The position numbers were made by a program, and so were the translations under genes. Positions 12,757 through 25,700 of a stretch of DNA of 64,000 nucleotides are shown in pieces. The notes under the pieces are model-generated. The model had not been told where the DNA came from. It saw only the letters and a program-made list of their open reading frames with translations, and did no database searches. How positions within the stretch are numbered: position 1 is the stretch's first letter; the number at the start of each line of letters is the position of its first letter. This DNA is from Populus alba (Eukaryota > Streptophyta > Magnoliopsida > Malpighiales > Salicaceae): contig NC_133300.1 of the NCBI RefSeq assembly GCF_005239225.2, forward strand, positions 16,583,875 through 16,647,874, in the 5' to 3' direction.

Positions 12757-15700
12757 TCAAAATGAAAGCTTGATGAAAACCACAATGTGCAAGAATAAAA
12801 TGTAAATAACAAAAGCCGACCTCAGGAACATGAGTCTCTGTTGGTGCTCAGTTCGGCCACCAATGGAATACGGTAGCTTGTCGACAATATAATCTGCAAA
12901 AGCAAACCCCTTGTCCGAGGTGCTTCTTCCAAACCGATTCCTGGCAGTATTGCCCTCCACATTGCTACTTTCAAGCCTCCTCAGCAATCCATTCAACCTT
13001 TCTAGCTCCATCTCTTTCAAATGGATTTCACTGACCAGGCCCTCTGCTTGTGCCTACAAACAAGACACCATTTTGAAAAGTTGGTGTTTATTCCATGAGG
13101 TATCTACTCCACATTGATACAGAAGTCATAAGTAGTAGCCAATTTGTCAAAAATTGTAAAATCCACCTGCTTAGCTTCTAGTTGCTCGATTAGGCTATGA
13201 AGCTGTTTATCCAATAACTTCTCTCTCTGAGCTGTGCAAAATCACTTTCAAGTCAAATTCCCCTGTGCAAGTTACTCCTTCAAGAGTGATAATTTTTCTA
13301 CTAAATACCAATTGCATAGGTTATCTTGTCACTGATTACAAAAGGTATATGTTTACCACTGAACATCAACAAAACATTGTGAGAGAGTTACTGAAAGAAA
13401 CACCATTTAGCAATCAGATCAGAGATCACCAAGGAACATCCACTATAGACAACAAATCTAATCCCCACCTGCAGGTTGTAATCCTCCCTGAAGCCTAACA
13501 TAAGACACTTTCATGACACCAAGGTCATTAATCATTAGACAACATTAGTAACTAATCATTTCTCTAACAACAATTGCAACCATTAATTTTACTATTAATC
13601 ATAGATATGTAATTTAATCATACTTGTGTCCATGGACCAACACCGTGCTCATGCAAAACAAGGCTCTGGCCACACTGAACAAAAGAAAAATGTCGTTCCA
13701 GGTAGACAAACATACTTGGGAATATCAAGTCATTCTATGGTACAAGGTTTCATCAGAATGGAATTAGATTAGGTACTCTCATGACACCAAGGTCATATCA
13801 AATCATGCGACTCAGGCCTCTAAACCATTGACTCATGGAAGTCCAAAATAGCCAAAATTTCTTATTTACCCAAAATTCCAAAATCGTAAAATCATAAAGT
13901 AAAATTGGGATTTTACTGATTCAACAACCTATTTTACTAAGATCTTAACCAACTGTGATTGTTAGTGTTTTGAATCATTAACGCTATTTTAATTTTAAGA
14001 TTTCAAAAACTTTTTTAATAACCATGGCCTAGTCTTTGCAAACGCTGATCTCTTTGAAACCAAACTCAAGTTTGTTCCTTTGACAACCTTCCAGAAAGCA
14101 AGGAAAGAAATGTAAACTAAAGTCTGATCTCAGCTCCCCCTCTTTATCTTTCACACACACACACACAAAATGAAGAAAGAATATCAAGCTTCAAGAAGAT
14201 TTCTGATATTTGAAACCTGGAGCAGGCTGCTTCAGTGCATTCTCTTGAACTTGCATCCACCTTTTATCTAAATCTTGAACAATTTCTTCCAATGAACTCT
14301 GAAGAGAATTAGGGAAGATTTTCAAGACCTTATAACTAAAGGAGCTGAGTTGAGAAAGAAAGCTTGTAAGAAGTAGACAAATGCAAATCTACCAGTTCTT
14401 TTTTCTTGTTATCCAACTTCTCTAATATATCAGACTTTGCAGCTTCTGCATCTGATCCAGCTTCAGCTGTTGTTTCAGATGCATTAACTGATTCACCAGA
14501 GTTTCCGTGTTGTCTACCATCCATTGCAGTTTCTGCATTTTCTAGCTCCTCCATCAAAGCTTGTTCAGTCTCATCCATTTCCTAACATTTCATTACATGA
14601 AAACAAACATTAAATTACAGAAGAAAAAAAATTAAAGGAAGTGAAAGGCGAACAAAGTCTATTTATTGAAGCAGAAAAAATAAAGAATGCCAGGACACCA
14701 GGAGATGTATGGTTATGACTAATGACTGAAGCGATTGTAGAAAAATTGCACATCACTCATCAGAGAAGCATATAGACATGGCAGGCAAGTCTGACCTGTA
14801 ACTTCCTAAGAAGTAAATCTGCTTCCTGTATTCTCTCATGTATGTTGTTCTCACAATTTAATATAGCCTTTTCATACTCGGCATTTTCTTCCTGAAGGGT
14901 CACCTCTCTCAATTGGGCCTGTAATAAAAATAGATCCAAAATACTTGAAGGTCAGAAGGGAATAATCATTTAATGTTAATATATAGAAATGAAAATCAGC
15001 CTTTGGACCAGAACTCATCCAGGTTCCCAGCAATACATGTCACTGGCTCACCATCACAAATTAACATTACACTAAGAAAGAAAATTTCATTTTTGAAAAT
15101 GTGCTGATTCATTTACAGTATTAGATTGGTCTTGTCAAGTAGACATTATAGAGGGAAAAAATAGAATTGACAAAAGTAGCCAGCCTCTCTGAGTTTACAG
15201 ATTCAGCAAATGATAATGCTTAAGTTAACCAAATATTTTTAAATTTAACCATTTGGAAAATAAATGTTGTGCAATAAAAAGGCATTACCAGTTATGGCCC
15301 CACTAGATTAGAGCACATAGAAGGAAAGTTTGAAAACTATCCTACTAATGTCCTTCATTGCATGAATGAATGCACTCTTATGGTGACAATCTGAGACTTT
15401 TATAATTGCATCATGCAATGGACATCAAAATTTCCTCTAATAGGGTCAACTTATGGCTTGTGGAAAAGAAAAGCTTTCTCCATGCTGTCAACCCAGGTTC
15501 GTCCAGAGCTTGGTCCTCCAGTGTACCAGGAACAAAGGAAAAGGAAATTATATATATATAAAAAATTAACCTAAATCTATAGTAACTGAATTTCAGTTTT
15601 TATTTCAATAGTTTCTCACTTGAAAAGGAAACGAATTCAATGATCATCCCATTTCACATGTTGTCATCTACTGATGTGAAGGTTGCATGCCACATATATT

Positions 15701-17069
15701 ATCAGAATGGAATGTCTTGCCACTAACAACTCGTAATACCACTTTTTTAAAACAAAAGAACTAAACTCTATTAACATTTTTAGAGAGATACTTCTAATTG
15801 AGCTTTGCCTAGATAGATTCATAAAATGCCAAGAGTCAGCTGAATATATGGCTTTCTATTGCAAGAAATTTAGAGCACAACTTGAGCATTTGATTCACCC
15901 AGTAGTAGAACTTTGCATGTCCAAATTATCTATAGTAATCTGTGCAATATTCACATTTTACTCCTGAAACCACCTAGCAGTTGGAAACTCCCTCTCAAAC
16001 ACAGTCACTACTCACTACATGATAGATTAGACCTGCACCATCACCTTCACCCCAACCCAAAAGAATTTACATGCCCTGTAGATCATGCTCTTTCTTTGAG
16101 CATGTAGATTAATTCCACCACCAACTTCCCTGATCCCAAGCAATTTCTCATATGGAGCTCAATCACTCTCAAGATTGAAAAAAGAGTAAGTTCAGGAAGT
16201 GAACCAACATATCCCCACATCGAACCCAAAAAAAAAAAAATCAGAGAGAGAGAGAGAGAAGCCCAAAGCGAAGTAGAAATACCCATCACCTATTTCTTTA
16301 CAAACCAAATGTATTACATGCGTATCCAGTAACAAAATCTCTTTAAAGTGTCGTATAAATCTTAAATTCATATATATCATTCAAAACTTCCAAATGGAAA
16401 ATCTTAAGGGTATAAAACTAACCACAATGAAATCTCCACTTGAAGAGATCGACAGCAATACATAAGCTAATATACGTATCCCCTACGCCTTGCAATTTTT
16501 TCTATATTTATCAAAAGAAGAACCATCCATAAAAACTAAACCAATCTTAATATCCCAAATGAGAATAACAGGTAAAACGCGAACCAAGAGCATAAAAGCA
16601 AGACAAAACACTAACAAAACCCATCGCTTCACCAATATCCAAAAACAGAAAAGACCCAGACCATAAGCCAGAAACACAAAAAGAAGACCACACAATTCAA
16701 CAACAACCCCATAAATAAAACCAAAAAAAAACAACAGCCCAGATACAAATAAACCCCAGATTACCTCAAAGACTGCATTTTTACCTGCTCTTTGGTAGCG
16801 GAATGAGCATTCAACTGGAGAGCAAGAGCAGCATTGGATGCAATGGAATGAGCAAGAAGATGAGGTAGACGTTGAGAGATATCAGGTGGAGGCAATCTAA
16901 GCCGTAGATCTTGGATCGTACGGCTCAAAGATGAAGCCTTTGAATCTAATTCTTGAACATACTTTTGTTGGTCATCAGTGAACACAATTGGGATTCTGTC
17001 TTCTTCTAATTCATGGTTGTTTCCATGGGCTCCTACGACATCTGCTGCCCATGCCAGCAATCCCGCCAT
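12757..17069 (-). CDS. Coiled-coil protein with C-terminal membrane anchor
   Basis: Six exons on the minus strand (17069-16785, 14918-14796, 14581-14393, 14298-14217, 13231-13167, 13053-12757) join in frame to 346 residues. The N-terminus reads MAGLLAWAADVVGA. It is followed by VQELDSKASSLSRTIQDLRL and a run of heptad-like, Glu/Gln/Lys/Leu-rich sequence across most of the protein (EENAEYEKAILNCENNI, RIQEADLLLRKLQ, EKLLDKQLHSLIEQLEAKQ). A conserved-looking block RNRFGRSTSDKG precedes a single hydrophobic segment at the very C-terminus (LRSAFVIYILFLHIVVFIKL), followed by only two residues. This is the architecture of a tail-anchored protein facing the cytosol. Similar plant proteins exist as I recall, but I do not know an established function and give no symbol. 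The first intron is long (about 1.9 kb). Confidence 0.85.
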
Positions 17070-20000
17070 GCCTGTATTCTTGAAGACAAAATCAGTTAAA
17101 AACTGTAAAATTGTAACTGTCTGAATGTCTCTGCAGAAAAATATTGGAAGTTGAAGAAGAGGAATGGGCTTGGGCTAATTTTAAGAAGATGAATGCAAAT
17201 GGTCGACTTGGATTATCATTGTTTGGGCTTTAGAAGAAAGTTGGGTTTTCAAAAAGTTTTTTTTTTTTTTTTGGTCAATTAAATTAACTGATCTCATCGT
17301 TGTGATGCATTGTAATTCTTGGTATTTGCAACTTGCAAGCTTGTGAGTTGTGATTGATAAAGTACAAACTTCGACAGCCGAAAGTTGTTCTAATTTCCAA
17401 TATAGTTTTTAAATAACTAGTTGTTGCCATTTTATTTAGCTTTGCTATTTTAGCTGAAACATTATAAAAGAAACTAAAACATTTAGGGGAATAAGTTCGT
17501 AAATCAAGATATTGCATTTATTTTTCTTTGCACTTTAATTTTATTTTTTTTAAGTTGGATTTATTTAGAATCAAACTTGATGGTTTGATTCAAAAGACTT
17601 CATGTTAGGCTTTCTACAATATTGATTAAAAACTTTTATTATGTCGTAGATACTTGATTTGAAAAAATATTTAGGAAACTACTATAGATGAAGACATAAA
17701 TTTAATGTGGATCTTAGTAGTGCTATAATTTATTTATTTTTTTAATTTTTGTTTAATCAAGTTTTCTTTGCTCTTCAATTTTATCTTTTCAAGTTAGGTT
17801 TATTTGATATTAGATTTTATGGTTTGCTTCAATTGACTTCATGTTGGGTTCTCGCAATGTCAAAGAAAAATTATAGTGCTTGTTTGATGCTCGATTTGGA
17901 AAAATGCACTTTGATTTCATTGATTTAGAACAATTGGTACTTTAGGATCATATTCAAAAATGAAATTAGTGTTCAAGGGCTAAATTGAAAGAAAAGGAGG
18001 GGAGTGGCTGACACATGTAAAAAGGCTTGCCTTGTTTCGGCTGCACATGTGGTGGCCACAAACATTCATTTTTCCCTAGTATCATTTAATTCATCTCAAG
18101 CATCATTTTACATCCATGACAACACTTGTAAGAGGACTAATTTGGCTCTAGCAACACAATTTTTCTTCATTTCTTCTTTTCTCTCTCCTTTTCTTAATTT
18201 CTGTACGTGTGCACATAGGGTCATTTTTTTCCTTTTAAAAAATTGAATATATTTTTTTAATTTTATCCTTTAATATTTTGTTGATTGAAAATTGAAATTA
18301 ATGATTTATTTTCTATGAGATTATCATAGTTTTATTTTTGTATTGAGGATTTGGCAAGTTATCTCAACCTTCAAGGTTAACTTGGGTTGATCTAATATTA
18401 CAGGGTTATGTTTTTTTATAAAAGAATCCTCCGAGGGAGGAGGGCATGCCTTTGAACAAAGAAATGGCATGATTGATTAGTTGGGATCACTTTGAATCTT
18501 TTCCTTTTTATAAGAGATTTTCTACTCTCATTTTTAAATACCCAATTAGCATGCATCACATTTCACTAGAAAATAACTTAAACCACACTTTAGCCAATTC
18601 TTTGTTTCTTAACCTTCGTACCTCTTTTAGAATGTCCAACAAATAGTTGTTGACGCGAATGACTATGTAGCTTAAGTAGTTGTAAAGGTCTCTTTTCCCT
18701 CAAGAGATCTTGTATGTGAGGCTATTTTTTATAATAATAATAATAATAAAACAAGTAGTTATAGATAACAATGTTGGCTAGTGTAACTGTATTTTGAAAC
18801 TCAAGCAATGAAGAAACCACAACCAAGATTACTAGGAAAAAATAGGTCAATACTCATTATCTTCCCCATTTCTTTCACAAAACTAGGTGAATATTGTTAA
18901 TGTACAGGCTCTCACACGTCATACCACAAAACTAGAAACAAGAAAAAACTTTTATCACAACCCAACCAAACCTCCTCCATAAGCACATGTCATACCACTA
19001 GAAAGAGAACAATACGTTGCTCCTAACATTGATGTGAAAGCATGATTTTGGTTCATGTACAGGCTCTCACATGCCATTTGAATGGCATAGAGACTATCAT
19101 ATGCTGACACGTGCGTCAACTTTTTTTTAATAATATTTTTAAACCTAAAATTATCAAGACATCCCTATCAAAATTCAATAATAACAAAAAAAACTAGTCT
19201 AAAAGATCTAAACTCCCCAGCATTTAGCCTTTGATTTTTTGAATTACAAGGGTAATTCTACCATTTAATTGTTTTTTTATAAAAGAAAAGGATGAATAAG
19301 CCTCTCTATACATGTATATTTTTTCGCTCCCAACAATATGGTTATACATTTATTGTTCCTTTTTTTATCTTAAATGATAGAAGAGCCCTCCGTTAAAGAT
19401 TATTTTTTTTTTCTTTTAAGGGCAAAATAATATTTATATTGTAGCAAAAGGAAGTGCATGTACAATTTTACCCCCAATCATATATGCAACGCCAAATAAC
19501 ATCTAACATGTTTAGTAATAATTATCTTTACATTGATTCAATTTACAGTAATATATGTCTTGATGAATAGTGAAAGATTGATATTTTTTTAGTTTTTTGT
19601 AATCTGGTTTGTAATGAAGATAATGTTGTTTTATAAATATTGTATTATAGTTAACAGTTCTTTATTATTATTATTTTTATTCTTTGTAAGGCATTATCTA
19701 TCCTTTTAGGTTAGTGAAATTATTTGGTAATAAAACGAAATGCAAAGTTTGCTGACCCTTTTTTCAGAAACCAAGTTACATTTTCAAAATTCAAATTGAA
19801 ATTGACATTTTCAATAATCCCAGTGTTATGTTATTTGGTCAAAATTCTATTAATATAAAGGGGTTATGTCCTTCAAGTGCCAGTCAGGGAAAGGGTGGGA
19901 ACCTTGCTTAGGAACTAGGTAATGGCGAAATTGTTGAAAATGAAGTTTCAGTTGTCTTGAGTACATCTTTCTTTCAAGTTTTGCAATCAAATTTGTTGAT

Positions 20001-21950
20001 GACGACTTGAGGTAATGGCGTAATATCAAGTCATCTTTCATCGCTTCTCTGATATATATATTTTTTTATCATCTCGAAAAAAGAATTGCAAAATGTTTTG
20101 GCATCAAGTTTTCAAATGAAACATATAAAATGTTTTTATTCAAATTCAGTGATGTTTGTAATAAATTAACGATTTTGAGTTGCTGGTAATCTGAGTTTTA
20201 GGAACAGTTAGGAATAAAGTATTTTTGGTGTTAAATGCATCAAAATGATATTTTTTTTAAAATTATTTTGAGATCAACACATCAAAATGATCCAAAACAT
20301 AAATATAAATTAATTTCTAATAAATATAATAAAAATTTTAAAAATACATGATAATCTCTTTCATAATAGCTGTACATAAAACTTTAGGTTGGTTTTGTTT
20401 TGTGATGGTACAATTTTTTAAGGGTTTTATTTTTTTCTTTTACTTTATTTTAGATTATTATATATAGCCTAAGGGTGTACTTGGCGATTCATTGTTTTGT
20501 AATTTTTTTAAAAAATATTCAAATTATATATATATTAATAAAAAATATTTTAAAAAATAATCTCTATCATTCTCATAAACACCGTGAGTCAGCCCTAGCA
20601 ATAATAATTCCCCACATATCAGGATGCCTTATTCGTCTTTACAATTTTTGTTTGGACATAGAGTGGTGATTATAATCCTTCAAGGTGGTGTGTCTAAAAG
20701 AATATTGGTAAAATTAAAGTATGCATGAAAATGATATTAGAATACTGAATACTGACCGAAGAAAGCTGTGGGCGAGGTCGCAAGAACATGCATGGGAATA
20801 AAGGTTGATAATTTTGTACCATTGCATTTGGAATAAATTTTATTCTTCTTAGAATTTTGATCTATTCTGAAAATTTCCTTCAAATTCCAGCTGAAACATT
20901 TCAGTTCCATTCTATTGTTTTTTTCTTGTCAAATACTGTTTTTTTTTATAAAAAAAAAATTATATTTTTTAATTTTATTTTTTAACATTTAGTTTAGTGA
21001 ATATTAAATTTTATAATTTATTTTTTTAGTGTTTACCTCAATTTTATAATCTACCTAACGGATTTATATACTTTAATAATTTTTTAAGGAGCTAAAATAA
21101 AATAAAATTTTACAAATGATTCATGTGTGAATCATGATATAAAACACACAAAAAAATATTAATTGTGTCAAAGTATTTGGATATTAGCTTTCATTTCATA
21201 TATATATATATATATATATAGACTAAACTCTTTTTAAATTATGATTAAACAAGTTATATAGACCTAGACTTAAATTAGTGCATTGATGATAAACAAAATT
21301 TCAATTTCTTCTTGGAAAAAATTTACTGCTATCTTAAAATAAATATTAATTTTCTAGGAGATGCAAAATCCAAACCTCCCCACCTTCTGTTCTATCTATT
21401 CAAACAAATAAAATTAAAAAATGCGGAGGCATATAAGCAATCTTACCGTTGAGTGTGTGTTTTTTATAAAATAATTATTCAAATAATTTAAAACAGTGAT
21501 TAATGTATATATACAAGCAAGAAGATAAAATAAAAGGCAAGAGACCAAGCTTTCATCGTTAGCTCAACCAACTTTCAGAGGATCCCACCACAAACAACAC
21601 CAAAAGAAAAACTAGCAGCTACAACTTGGCAGCTAATTTTTGCAGGAATTAGAAGATCAAGAAAAATTCTAAATAAACCTTCCCGTGCATGGTAGTATGT
21701 GATTAGTGATATCATATGGTGTTATGTTTTTTTTTTTTTTTTTGTTGGTGTTCTGAATGTTACCTTCAGCCTGTATTTTTTTAATGTTTCAGAGCCAACT
21801 GCTGTATATTATTTTGATCTGGTAACAATTTGCTAATAATTTAAATAAATTCTCTCTCTCTTCTCTAACTCACATAAAAGAAATTCAACAGACAAAATCT
21901 CCAAAATGTTGCGGTCAAATTTCATCGTGCGAAAAACACACACACACACA
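17070..21950. other. Long AT-rich spacer, 5' of both flanking genes
   Basis: I find no gene in about 4.9 kb between the divergently arranged coiled-coil and PERK genes. Seen in it: a poly-T run (17258-17272); old repeat-like text near 18350-18410 with AACTTGGGTTGA; a direct repeat of GTACAGGCTCTCACA (about 18902 and 19057); a MITE-like copy (20215-20345); a TA microsatellite (21200-21220); and a further poly-T run near 21727-21743. Short frames such as 18004-18246 show no recognisable protein. Confidence 0.6.
20215..20345. repeat. AT-rich MITE-like dispersed repeat, copy 2
   Basis: It shares the core of the family seen at 6.6 kb: a TTGAGATCAACACATCAAAATGATCC-like centre, TAAATTAATTTCTAATAAATAT, and A-rich arms. 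There is no coding content. Boundaries are approximate. Confidence 0.45.
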
Positions 21951-22120
21951 CTATATTCTATCGATCCATCCTACATTCCTTCCTGCTCCATGTGAAGTAA
22001 AGACTAAAGGTTGGCTTTCTGTAATTGCCCCACGTTCTTTGCATATTTTGTGGGCACACACACCTCCATTTGCAAGAAAAAGAGAGATACTTTCTTGAAA
22101 ATACGCCATTAGAAAACAAA

Positions 22121-22184
22121 GTTTGCAACTTGTAAGAAACAAAGGTGCCACAGTTTGCAACTTGCAAGGAACAAAAGTGCCAAA
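22121..22184 (+). repeat. 32-bp tandem duplication in the PERK promoter/leader region
   Basis: Two adjacent 32-bp units (22121-22152 and 22153-22184) both begin GTTTGCAACTTG and end GTGCCA plus two bases, with a few substitutions. They lie about 550 bases upstream of the PERK start codon. Confidence 0.85.
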
Positions 22185-22259
22185 AAATCTTCATTTTGAA
22201 AGACATGCAAGAGCTTTTCTCTTCTGTGTCTTCTTTGCTGTCTTTTTGGTGTTCTGGGA

Positions 22260-22325
22260 ATGCTGCATTTGCGCATTAAAGTTGAAAAAAAGAGAGATAG
22301 TTTTGGAGTCAACTGGCTTAGTTGA
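22260..22325 (+). other. Possible upstream ORF in the PERK leader
   Basis: An ATG at 22260 opens a frame of about 21 codons ending TGA at 22323-22325, roughly 400 bases before the PERK ATG. It matters only if transcription starts upstream, which the sequence does not prove. Confidence 0.25.
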
Positions 22326-22728
22326 TCTCATTTTCGTTCAAGTTTTGAGGGTTTTTTTATCTGGTTTTTGCTCGTTGTGGAGCTTTGAGAACTGGGTTTT
22401 TGTAAATTTGGGTTCTTAGAGCTGTGTCTGGGATTTAGAGGATCTGGGTCTTCCCAGTGAAAAAGATAAAGTGAATTACTTTTGCTTGAATTTTTGAAGT
22501 GGGTTTTGTACATTCTTATCATATGTTGAAGAATTCTGCCATTTGGTAGTGGAAGAGTTGACAAAGCTCGAGTCTTTTGTATAGTTGGAGTATTGTATCT
22601 GACAGATGATGTAGTGTTGATGTTTGTGTGCTAAGCAATTTAAGATTTAGGTTCTAGTTACCGACTTTCCTAAAATTAGAAATGGCTTCGTAAGAAATTT
22701 AGACATCTTGTTCTTGTTAGATACAAAC

Positions 22729-25700
22729 ATGGCTTCCTTAACACCTTCACCAGATTCTTCTCCCTCTTTAATACCAATCTCTATTTCACCACCATCACCA
22801 CCATCATCACCAGATTCTACAACCAATTCACCACCTCCTTCGACATCTCAGCCTGATAAGACCACTGACCCTCCAGTGCCTTCAACACCATCTAACCCTG
22901 CAACCCCACCTCCTCAATCCCCACCACCAACCCCACCTGCTGCTTCCCCACCAGCTCAACCACTATCTCCACCACCATCACCAATAATTCCCTCAACACC
23001 TCCACCATCTGCCCCACCACCATCACCCCCGGCATCCCCACCACAAGCCCCTCCAGCATTAACACCTCCTTCACCACCTGCTGCGCCTCCCCCTGCTTCT
23101 ACTACTTCACCGCCCCCTCCGAATGAATACCCTCCCCCACCAGTAAGCACCTCCGCTCCTCCACAAGCCTCTCCAACACCCCCACCTCCCCTTCAAGCTG
23201 TTTCACCTTCTCCACCTCCTCCTGCAAATGTCCCGATACCCCCTTCTACAAATTCGCCTCCTCCGCCAACAGCAAAGTCCCCTGAAACTCCCCCTGCACC
23301 TCCTACAGTCACTACTCCTCCACCTAGTTCTCAATCTGATAGTCCTCCACCAAAAACAAATTCTCCTCCTCCTCCAATACCCACATTGCCTTCACCACCT
23401 CCATCAGTTCCATCAACCTCATCAACACCTCCGTCAATATCTCCTCCAGCTCCTCCAGTTAATTCATCAGCAACAGGAAGTCCTACCTCACCCATTCCCT
23501 CTATCCCAACAGAGAAACCAACTGCTAGAGCAACTAATGACACCAATGTCTCTGCGAATACCTCATCCAGTGGTCCTGGGGGTTCAAACTCTGGAGGTGC
23601 AGTTGCAATAGGCATTGTGGTTGGGTTTGTAGCACTCAGTCTTCTAGTGATGGGTGTGTGGTTTGCACAAAAGCGAAAGAGAAGAAAAGGAGAAAATATT
23701 GGTTACACTATGCCTTCCCCATTTGCCTCCTCACAAAATTCAGGTAATTTATTGAACATTGCTCTATTGTAATCGGTCATGCAGCTAGTTTTGATTGATT
23801 CTCAGAAATTTTCGTTGCTGAAGCAGTTATGGTGTTGTTTAAAAGCCCTTAGAGTTTGTAATTGTTTTGCGAATGAGGATATCGAACATGGCTACTTGAT
23901 GCAAAATCTGGATCTTCAGTGAAGTAAAATCTTTTTTGTTGGAGTGATAAGCCTTGTGAGGAGATATGTGCCAATCAGTGTAGAAAGATGATACTTGTCT
24001 GTTAACACAATCCCCTCGTAAGACATCCTCAAAGACCGATCTGATAGCTTTCCCTGTTTAGAGATATGAAATGATATTGGATGTTCAATTAATGATTTAT
24101 AGAGCATCTCTAATGCATTGATCCACGCTGTTGACATCTAGCAATTTAACAAATTGTTTTGGGGCTGTAAAACAAGTCCTGGAGGCTGGATTGTATCTAA
24201 GCCCTTTTGAATTAGCTTTGCAATTACTTGTCTTCCAATCCCCCTTTTAGACAATATCATATCTGAATCATAGTTACTTTAGTTGTCTTGGTCTTGGTTT
24301 CTTCATAATTATTTATTTTTCTAGTACTTGGCTTGTCATTTTTTGGCGCCTTTACTTGATCCAGAACAATCATCTAGTTCATTTTCTGGTTTTCCTATCC
24401 TATTGACCTTAGTTTATGGATTAAAGCATAATGTGACATTTATCTCCTTTTATCATCTCTTTTCAAATGAGCGGCTATGCCAAATATTCTTTTTAAGTTT
24501 ATTGGCTTCAAAGTTTTGAAGTAATGATGTTTTCTTTTATGCTATTAGGTTGTCCAGGAAGAATATTTAAATGCTTGCTGATATGTGATGGGAATTAATG
24601 AAAGTCTTGCTTTACAGATTCACTATTTCTAAAACCTTATCCTCCAGCTCCCTTGGTTGGCAGTCATTCTGGCAGTGATTTCATCTATTCACCATCAGAG
24701 CCAGGTGTGATAAATAATTCAAGGTCATGGTTCACATATGAAGAACTTGTCCAAGCCACAAATGGGTTTTCAGCACAGAATCGTCTAGGTGAAGGTGGAT
24801 TTGGTTGTGTATACAAAGGTGTCCTGGTTGATGGAAGAGAAGTAGCTGTGAAACAATTAAAGATTGGTGGTTCTCAAGGGGAGCGTGAATTCAGAGCAGA
24901 GGTTGAGATTATTAGTCGAGTGCATCATCGACATTTGGTTTCACTGGTGGGTTACTGTATATCCGAGAATCAAAGACTGCTTGTCTATGACTTCCTTCCC
25001 AATGATACTCTTTATTACCATTTGCACGGTAAGCTCATAGTTTGGAATATGAAATAATAATTTATGCTAGTTTCCTCCATGAATGATTTATCTTGATGCA
25101 TATGACATGTTACATATTTCTTTCAAATTATCATGAGATATTTGCTTGGCATAAAATTATCCAATCATATTGGAATTTTCACTGCAGATCTTTTAAAAAT
25201 GTCCTATGCCTTGAAAGCATTTTTTTTCCTGAAAATTTATGTTGGCTAAATCACCTGCTGAATTATGATGCCGGCAGCTAAGTATTGTGAATAGGTTTTA
25301 CAAAAATGGTTATGTGACTGTGTTGGTTGCAACAGGCTATTATGCTTACTGGGTTTTAGATGTTTTTGTGCTGGCTTGGATTCTTACCAATCTATTGCTA
25401 TTTGCTAATTTTTCCGTCTTATCCTATTCAATTAATGTTAGTAAAAGTATTTTCATTTTAATTATTTTGGGTTTTCATGCTTCATGCTTCATGCTTGAAG
25501 CTCCACGGCAAATAGTATTTCCTAAATTCTTATAGACCTTTGCAGGTGAAGGCAGGCCACTTATGGATTGGGCAACAAGGGTCAAGGTTGCTGCTGGTGC
25601 AGCTCGTGGCATAGCTTATCTGCATGAGGATTGTAATTTTCCTGTTTTTCTTGGACTTGACAATTTATGTTTACGAAATTGCATTGACAACAGAGGACAT

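Noticed and set aside
22892..23615. Gly/Val-rich minus-strand frames and a Leu/Gln-rich plus-strand frame inside PERK exon 1
   Set aside because: They are other-frame readings of the CCA/TCA-rich proline codons of the PERK ectodomain.
24105..24125. GAGCATCTCTAATGCATT in PERK intron 1, resembling the MITE end at 62.0 kb
   Set aside because: No matching inverted end or flanking duplication was found nearby, so the resemblance may be chance.
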